This document shows, piece by piece, positions 57,361 to 64,000 of a DNA stretch of 64,000 bases. Made by a program: the position numbers and the translations under genes. How positions within the stretch are numbered: the stretch's first letter is position 1; every line of letters begins with the position of its first letter. Source of the stretch: Helichrysum umbraculigerum (Eukaryota; Streptophyta; Magnoliopsida; Asterales; Asteraceae); assembly GCA_949592205.1 (NCBI GenBank), contig CATIUR010000003.1, positions 19,306,501-19,370,500 on the forward strand. Reading direction: 5' to 3'. A model generated the notes under the pieces. It did no database searches, was not told where the DNA came from, and saw nothing but the letters and a program-made list of their open reading frames with translations.

Positions 57361-58051
57361 AATACCGAGTTGAAGCTAGGACCGATGATTTCTTTAGTTG
57401 TTATAATAAAAATTATTACTGTATTTATTAATGTGTATTGAATATTTTTTAAAATTTATAAAACCTAGGACGCACCGTACGTCTTGATAGGCATGGTCGC
57501 GTCTGGGGAATTTGTCCCTGAGCATTTATACACACTCAAATATTTAAGTTACTTGTTGGAAACTTGGCATCTATCGAGCATTTTTGTTACTTGTTCGTGT
57601 CTGAATTTATTTTGGGGTCTATTCTTTCAAAGTGAATTATAGTTTACTTCTTTTACTATTATATGAGACATATATTCATTTCGGTTATTATATGCACATT
57701 TTCGGTTTTTATATTACCTAAAACATACAATAGACATTACACGTGATGACATTCAAAAACGAAAGTGAAAATGGAAACAAAAAATTAAATCAAATTACTG
57801 GACTTTGCTAGCAAAAAGAAAGGACTTATTCATTTCAAGTTGTGGTTTTCCCTTTGCAATGATGGGCTAATTAATATCATGTCGAAATCGATAGAAATCA
57901 TGTTCATGGCCAACACCATTTAAAATCTTCAATCGGGTGTTAAGTGTTTTTTATATCACGTTTAAATATTTAGAAAGGGAAATGATAAGTGATTTTACAA
58001 TTAGAGATGACAATAGATCATATATGGATTAAATGATACTATAACCATATC
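57361..58051. other. Noncoding, nothing recognised
   Basis: AT-rich sequence of 691 bp between the LINE fragment and the first T1 LTR. I see no ORF, repeat or motif to report. Confidence 0.5.
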
Positions 58052-58710
58052 TGATTGGGTATATACCAATATGCCGCAGTTTCGGGCCTGCCGAAGCTCC
58101 CGAAGCTCCGCCTAATATTAGTAGCTACGTCCGAGAGAATCTTTGACTATAGGCATTCCCAATAATGAACAGTTGACAATCCAATCCGTGTCGGGTGCGG
58201 AATATCGAGAGAACAAGGGTTGACTCTATTGTCCAGCGTACCTCTAGGCGCACCTTCAAAGACGCACCTTATTACCCAAAGCGAGTCCTGTAAAAGGACG
58301 CACCCTATTGTCCAACGTAACTCCAGGTACACCTTCAAGGATGCACCTTATTACCCAAAGTGAGCCCTATATATGGGACTCACCTCCTCACTCCTAAGGA
58401 CCAGATCACATATGCTCTCTCTCTCTTACTATACACCATGACCTCTCTCTAGAATCTCTCTCTAGAGCATCATCGGAGGTTCTCGGCCTCGTGGCGTACA
58501 AACCGTATCTACCTATAACGTAGATACGGGTACCAATTGGGAATCGCCAGCCGATTAGCTCTTAAGCTTCGGCCCGAGCACCTTCATCCTAACCTATATC
58601 TCATGTTTGCAGCAAAGACCAAGCACGGGTGGACGAGACGCAGCTCTTGAGTATCGTCCAGAAGAAGGTTCTTAAGCTTCGTCCTGGGGCTGCTGGTTTT
58701 TGTACCAACA
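58052..58710 (+). repeat. T1 LTR, plus orientation (659 bp)
   Basis: Starts TGATTGGGTATATACC and ends TTGTACCAACA, followed at once by a primer-site-like sequence. Contains two versions of an about 79-bp unit (TTATTACCCAAAG... CCTATTGTCC), a TATATAT box at about 58367-58375 and a CTCTCTAG stretch. Its reverse complement is 61233-61889. Confidence 0.8.
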
Positions 58711-58730
58711 TTTGGCGCCATCCGTGGGAC
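58711..58730 (+). other. T1 primer-site-like sequence
   Basis: TTTGGCGCCATCCGTGGGAC follows the LTR directly. Similar TTGGCGCC...GTGGGA stretches mark the primer region of Tat-type gypsy elements. Confidence 0.6.
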
Positions 58731-61232
58731 CGGCATAACGAGGCCGGTCTCGCCCCTTTCCTTCAGACCCGACCAGAACCGATGGTGGTTTTCGAATAAA
58801 AGGTTCTGGATCGATCTCATCTTTAAAAGCGTTATTATTGTGTTTACTTTTAACAAATCATCAAGAACGTACACACTAGTGTTAAAGCTCAGTTTCGGTT
58901 TGTTTTCTTCAAAAACCGAATAAACACACCCAAGTCTAAGACTTCATAACCGTTTTTTAGAAGATTCCTTACAAGGAAAAGATTTAAAATCGTATTTTAT
59001 GAAAAACTGAGCAACTTTAACTCACTTTTGAGAAATGGGTAACATTTGTACTCACCTCCGTCCATCGGATATAATCTTTTTTATATATAATAGTGTGCCT
59101 ATCTTGCATGAATGAATAAAAGAAAGAATAGTTATGTGAAGAACGCACGTGACTAATTCTTTAAGTGCTAAACTAGTGTAAACGTGTAATGTTGTGAAAG
59201 GAGTCTTTTACTTTGCTTCATTATTTTTCGGAAAAGTACAAATAAACATGATTTTTCGGATAAAGTCTATCCCCTTTTCAGTTTTCACTATAATATTCAA
59301 TTTTTAATAGAAGTTAATTGCTAACCGTTGTATTCCTACACATGATATGCATACACTTTACAATGCATAAGGTATAAATACATATCTTTATCATCCTAGA
59401 GCATTACTTTCAATATATACATAAATAAATACAATAACGTGAGGTTAAGGAGGGTACCCCTTCCATACCACCACTTTCGGCGCATCATCTCCGGATAGAC
59501 ACCGGCGGTTCCTCACTTTTGATCTCGTTTAAGCTGGGGATGTTCCTTTCATGGAACCTACTGCGGTGCAGCATTTTGTCCGGAGCCAGTTTTAGCCGGA
59601 ACTCACCATACGGAGCATAACATCCGGCCAACGCCACCGGAACTAACCTCAGCTGAAGCTGATGACTATCCGAAACTTTATCCTCCGGAACCACACGTAA
59701 GCATCACTTCCAGATAGCCATACTCGACTAGCCATCCTTGGCTCACCAACTCCGATCCATAACCTTCGGAAGATCACTTCCGGCAGCTAAATATCCAGTA
59801 GACATCTCCGACACTCATACCCACTATCATCTGTGGAAACCTCCGTGCGTAACTCATTTCGGAGCTACATCTTTATTTGAGCTCGCTTTACATGAAGCTT
59901 CACTTAAACAGAGCTCACATCCTCTCACGGTGTCCGGAGCTTACTTCATCCGGACCTCGTTATTCACGAAATATATCGATTCCAAAGCTCGTTATCGTCG
60001 AAGCTCATACATTCCGAAGTTCCTTGTCGTTGGAGCTCATCCCAATTGAAGCTTGTATGACCATTAATTATTTACCAACTTGTCCATTCCGGACCTTCAG
60101 GGTCGAAGCTTACCTTCTTGGTCGAAACTTACCTACTCGGTCGGAGCTTATTCTTAGTCGGAGCTTATTCTATGATAGCAGTTAGTTTTGAAACTCACAC
60201 TTATCAGTAGTTAAATTATTCCAAAGCCCATATTTTCAAGGCTTGAGCACATTAGCCAGAGTCTATCCCAAACGATGTCAGGACTCGGCGTTGCTTGTTC
60301 GACCGAAGCTTATTGTCTAACATAAGTTTGTTTATCCGAAGCACATCTCCTCCGGAGATGCATCTTAACCGAGTCGCGTTTTAACTACAATGTGTTTTAA
60401 CCAGAGCTGTGTTTGATCTGAGTAGTGCTTTCAAAGCCGGAGCTCGTCTTACCAATTAGTAGCTCATCGTTGACAACCTATCTCTTATATACTAACCGAA
60501 GCTAGTGTTCGAGTACCAGGTTCTGAATCAATCTCATCTTTGAAAGCTTTAGAGTTGTGTATACCTTCATCTTTAAAAACACACGCTCATGTTAAAGCTC
60601 AGTTTTTCCTCAAAAACCGATAACACACTGAAGTGTATAAGACTTTACTATAAATTTTTGAGAAGATTCCTTACATAGGAAAGATTACATATTGTTTTTT
60701 ATGAAAAGCTAATCAATTATTACTCACATTAAAAACATAATCTTGGGTATAAACAAGGTATACATGTTTGTGAACTTAGATCTACCATATATCTCCATAT
60801 TTTGTATACATGGCCAACTGTCAGTCGGTATTTGGACCACAAATAAAACTATGTTCACTTCCCAAATTTTGAAAAGTAATAGTTTTGTAACCACCTAAGA
60901 ACACTTATGGGCTAGATGAATCTACACTTCAGTCGCAGCTGCGGTTATACCGCCCAGATGCATCTACCCTAAAGTCGCACCTTAAGTCACACATTTGGCT
61001 ATGCCGTCCAAATAAATCTACACCTTCGTTGCACCTTTGACTATACTCCCCTGATGCATCTATTCTAAAGTCTCATCTATGGTTATACCGCCCAGATACA
61101 TCTATGCTTCACTCGCACCTGCGGCAAAGAAGCTCAACCTCACTTTTTCGGGTCTCAAAGAATCACATGTCACTAGTTACCACAATAACTCAAATCGTTT
61201 TCTCTTTCATAAAGGTTTTCTTTTTCATGAAC
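58731..61232 (+). other. T1 internal region, noncoding and repeat-rich
   Basis: No gag or pol. A stretch at about 58795-59010 is repeated directly at about 60525-60730 (AGGTTCTG..ATC, GTTAAAGCTCAGTTT, AGAAGATTCCTTAC). Between them, 59480-60500 is dense in GGAGCT, GAAGCT and TCCGGA words at irregular spacing. At 60915-61130 a degenerate 40-55-bp repeat has CGCCCAGATGCATCTA-type cores. Confidence 0.5.
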
Positions 61233-61889
61233 CAAAAACCAGCAGCCCCAGGACGAAGCTTAAGAACCTTCTTCTGGACGATACTCAAGAGCTACGTCTC
61301 GTCCACCTGTGTTTGGTCTTTGCTGCAAACATCAGACATAGGTTAGGATGAAGGTGCTCGGGCCGAAGCTTAAGAGCTTATCGGCTGGCGATTCCCAATT
61401 GGTACCCGTATCTACGTTGTAGGTAGATACGGTTTGTACGCCACGAGGCCGAGAACCTCCGACAAGAGGTGATGGTAAGAGAATAAGCTACGGACTAGTG
61501 AGAGCAAATATTCTAGAGAGAGAGAGTATATCCGATCTGGTCCTTAGGAGTGAGGAGGTGAGTCCCTTATATAGGGCTCACTTTGGGTAATAAGGTGCAT
61601 CCCTACAGGTGTACCTGGAGTTCCGTTGGACAATAGGGTGCGTTCCTTTACAGGACTGACTTTGGATAATAAGGTGCGTCCCTGCAGGTGTACCTGGAGT
61701 TCCGTTGGACAATAGGGTGCGTCCCTGTCTTCTCGATATTCCGCACCCGACACGGATTGGATTGTTAACTGTTCATTATTGGGAATGCCTATGGTCAAAG
61801 ATTCTCTCGGACGTAGCTACTAATATTAGACGGAGCTTCGGGAGCTTCGACAGGACCGAAGCTGCGGCATATTGGTATATACCCAATCA
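61233..61889 (-). repeat. T1 LTR, minus orientation (657 bp)
   Basis: Reverse complement of 58052-58710 except for the last about 10 bases of the LTR end, which are replaced by a CATGAAAAAG-like sequence. Carries the two-unit 79-bp repeat (61581 and 61660) and a CTATATAAGG box (about 61567-61575). Preceded in its own direction by GACTTGGGGACA, a polypurine-tract-like run. Confidence 0.8.
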
Positions 61890-62035
61890 TGTCCCCAAGT
61901 CTAGTGTATATGCATTGCAGATGCATGCATTATAGACTTAAGCTAACACTTGCTACTTATATAAGATAGAGCTTCGGCATTACCCGAAGCTGCGGCATAT
62001 TGGTATATACCCAATCATGTCCCCCAGTCTAGTGT
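61855..62035 (-). repeat. 128-bp duplication of the T1 LTR start and PPT
   Basis: TGATTGGGTATATACCAATA preceded by GGGGACA occurs at 61889 and again at 62017 (minus orientation), so the LTR start with its purine tract is doubled. Confidence 0.8.
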
Positions 62036-64000
62036 ACGTTCGTTTTAACGTACGTGTGCTAGACTATATATAGATGAATGTTTTTGACCTCCACACCTCC
62101 ATCTCGTAGGTCAGGTGAAGGTGTTTGTCGCTGTTTATTTATGTGTGTTTTGATGGTGCAGCGTGTGAGCTGCATCTTTCTTTTGGATCCGCAATGAACA
62201 ATTTGCTACTTTTCGTGGTGCTCATGATGTACCTTTGTTACGTAACGCTTTCACTTTTTCTCTCTTTTCATTATGCCATTTTTGCTTGTTCCTTTGCATG
62301 CATGACTTACTTGTTTAGATATCTTGAATGTATATACACGTATGTATAGAACGTATTCTTTTGAATGGCTGTTCAACCATTGATACTTAGGCTTATGCCA
62401 TAGGTATATTACTGCACGAAGGAACTTTCGACTTCGCCAGCTTATTATCCCGTGATCAGCGAGATAAGTTTGAAAGATGTTAAAGTAATAACAACACCTA
62501 GCTTCTTGTGAAAATGTGTTTGATAAATATTCATCAATAAATATCAAACGACGCATCGTACCATATCGTATACAAGAAGAAAGTTTTATATTTGTTTTAC
62601 ATGTAACACTTTCTGAGATTGGTGCCCTCCGCGTTAGATGGACGCGGGTATATGTTTCGGTAAGCATCACTACCGAAGCTACGTTTTTTAGTAAAGTGAC
62701 CCGAACCATGTGTTTACGAGAATATGTCGATCGTGTGCGTATAGTACGCTTGTGGTAATACGTCCGACCATCGGAGATCGTCCGTTGGCCTACGCTTGGT
62801 CTAATTAGGGCGATAAATGTAACCCGTGAGTCTCGAGGCCATTGCCTAAAACATGGAGCTAGTTAGAGCAGTTGCTCAATCCATAGAATATGTGTATGCC
62901 GTGGAACTGAGCTAATTCGAGGGGTTGCTCAACCAATGGAACCAAGCAGGATCATGTGTACATCGCGTGTACAGAGCTGCGTATAGAAGTTGCTCAACCA
63001 CGATGTTTAATGGAGTAGTATGTCACATTTATTTAACGCAAACAGTTTACTCATAAGCGGTATCATACCAGTGTTGTCCCCCAATCTAGCGTGATATGCA
63101 TTCAATAAATATGATGCTAGATTATATTACATAAGTGATTCCATAGTATCAGTCATGGGACGCGAGTTCGATCCTTTTGGATCATCGCCAAATGAAACAT
63201 GGGTTTCATTCTTTGTTGTGTTGTTGGATGAAACATAAGTTACATCCTATTGCCAATCGATAGATGAAACATGAGTTCCATCCTTACTAGATGGAACATG
63301 AGTATAAGGAACATGTGATGTGATTTGAGTAGCACCGGAGGTCAGTATCCGAAGGTAAATGTCGGACGGAGGTCCCTTGATAGAAGTCCATAAAATATTA
63401 GCATCGGGAAAGTGAACCAGGAAGGTTCGAGACCGTAAGTCAGGAAAGAAAGTTGTAAACCGAAGGTTGTAATACAAGTAGGTTGATCTAGGAAGAGCAC
63501 GACGTTCAGAGTTAGATCTGTTCAACACGAGCTGCGGACTAAGCCTCGAAAAGGATAAGCCCTAGTTAAGGTAAGCAAATTTCTAAAATACGAGCTTCAA
63601 ATAACGTAACTCCCGATAAGGTGCAACTCCTGTTAAGATGAAGCGTCATTTAAACTGCAGCTTATGTTAACGTGATTTGTTTAAGATGTGGCACCGTTTT
63701 AAATGTTGTTCCAGAGTAAGTTCATGGTAACATGGAGTTCAAAATAAGCTATAGGAAAGAAGCTTCTCCTATTGAAACGAGATCTGATCGAGATGGAGCT
63801 CCGAGCTAAACGATAAGCTTCGAATGAGCTAAACTTTGAATCATATGCTCCGGAAGGTAGCTTTGGATAAGGTTGAAATTAGCTCTGATCACAGTGAGAC
63901 AAGTTCCGATTGAATCAAATGTCGGCATTGGTTCTTATAAGACGATATCCTATTAAGTTAGGATTAGGATCCGGATAAAAACGTGATAAACTTTAAAACG
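62036..64000 (-). other. Noncoding flank of the minus T1 LTR
   Basis: No supported gene. A third purine-tract-like copy (GATTGGGGGACAAC, minus) lies at about 63074-63088. GTTGCTCAAYCCA recurs at about 62871, 62922 and 62991, GATGAAACATGAGTTCC-type units at 63200-63320, and GAAGCT/GAGCTC words again at 63590-63870. By position this would be the internal 3' part of a second T1 element. Confidence 0.45.

Noticed and set aside
57361..58051. LINE upstream part or second host gene beyond the LINE fragment
   Set aside because: No reverse transcriptase motif on either strand.
62251..62709. 152-aa minus-strand ORF near the right edge
   Set aside because: No recognisable domain and poor composition in a noncoding, repeat-rich region; could be chance. 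I do not call it.

Overview
The window is plant nuclear DNA that is almost entirely transposable elements, with one apparently functional host gene, a CYP71A-like cytochrome P450 with one intron (54664-56296, minus). The element families (Tekay-like chromoviruses, an Athila-like element with a tRNA-Asp-type primer site, copia elements with a large extra ORF) and the CYP71A sequence point to a eudicot. An Asteraceae species is my best guess, but that rests on memory of similar copia ORFs and not on any search.

The left two thirds is a nested stack. The oldest layer (S1) is a copia-like element whose 5' part lies off the left edge. It is visible as 1-387, a large decayed ORF at 34340-38742 and a 3' LTR at 38993-39992. 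A Tekay-like gypsy element (G1, 388-33622, plus, target duplication gtatt) split S1. An Athila-like element (A1, 7990-23480, minus, duplication caact) split the G1 pol gene between RNase H and integrase. An opposite-strand Athila-type LTR (A2, 18269-20846) sits in A1 where gag should be. A gag-only copia derivative (C1, 25782-31783, duplication catct) sits in the G1 3' LTR.

From 39993 to 42628 there is AT-rich noncoding DNA with a 230-bp tandem duplication and a GGTACC-rich block. A fold-back MITE (M1, arms ending at 42629 and 52738) was split by a second chromovirus (G2, 42664-52422, duplication catta). G2 keeps gag but has lost pol and most of its 3' LTR. Its 5' LTR received two solo LTRs, one Athila-like (A3, 45619-48174) and one C1-type (48295-48742). 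The shorter G2 3' LTR still shows both empty sites.

The right part holds the P450 gene, a MITE in its promoter (56542-56895), a LINE 3' fragment (56990-57360), and a family of about 658-bp LTRs in inverted orientation (58052-58710 and 61233-61889) with noncoding, repeat-rich surroundings to the end.

All element ORFs are decayed, but their original reading frames can be followed through the in-frame stops. The most unusual signals are palindromic motif arrays just upstream of the TATA boxes in several LTRs, hairpin-forming tandem repeats in the G2 LTR, a pre-gag ORF in the chromoviruses, and a roughly 1,470-codon ORF in the env position of S1.
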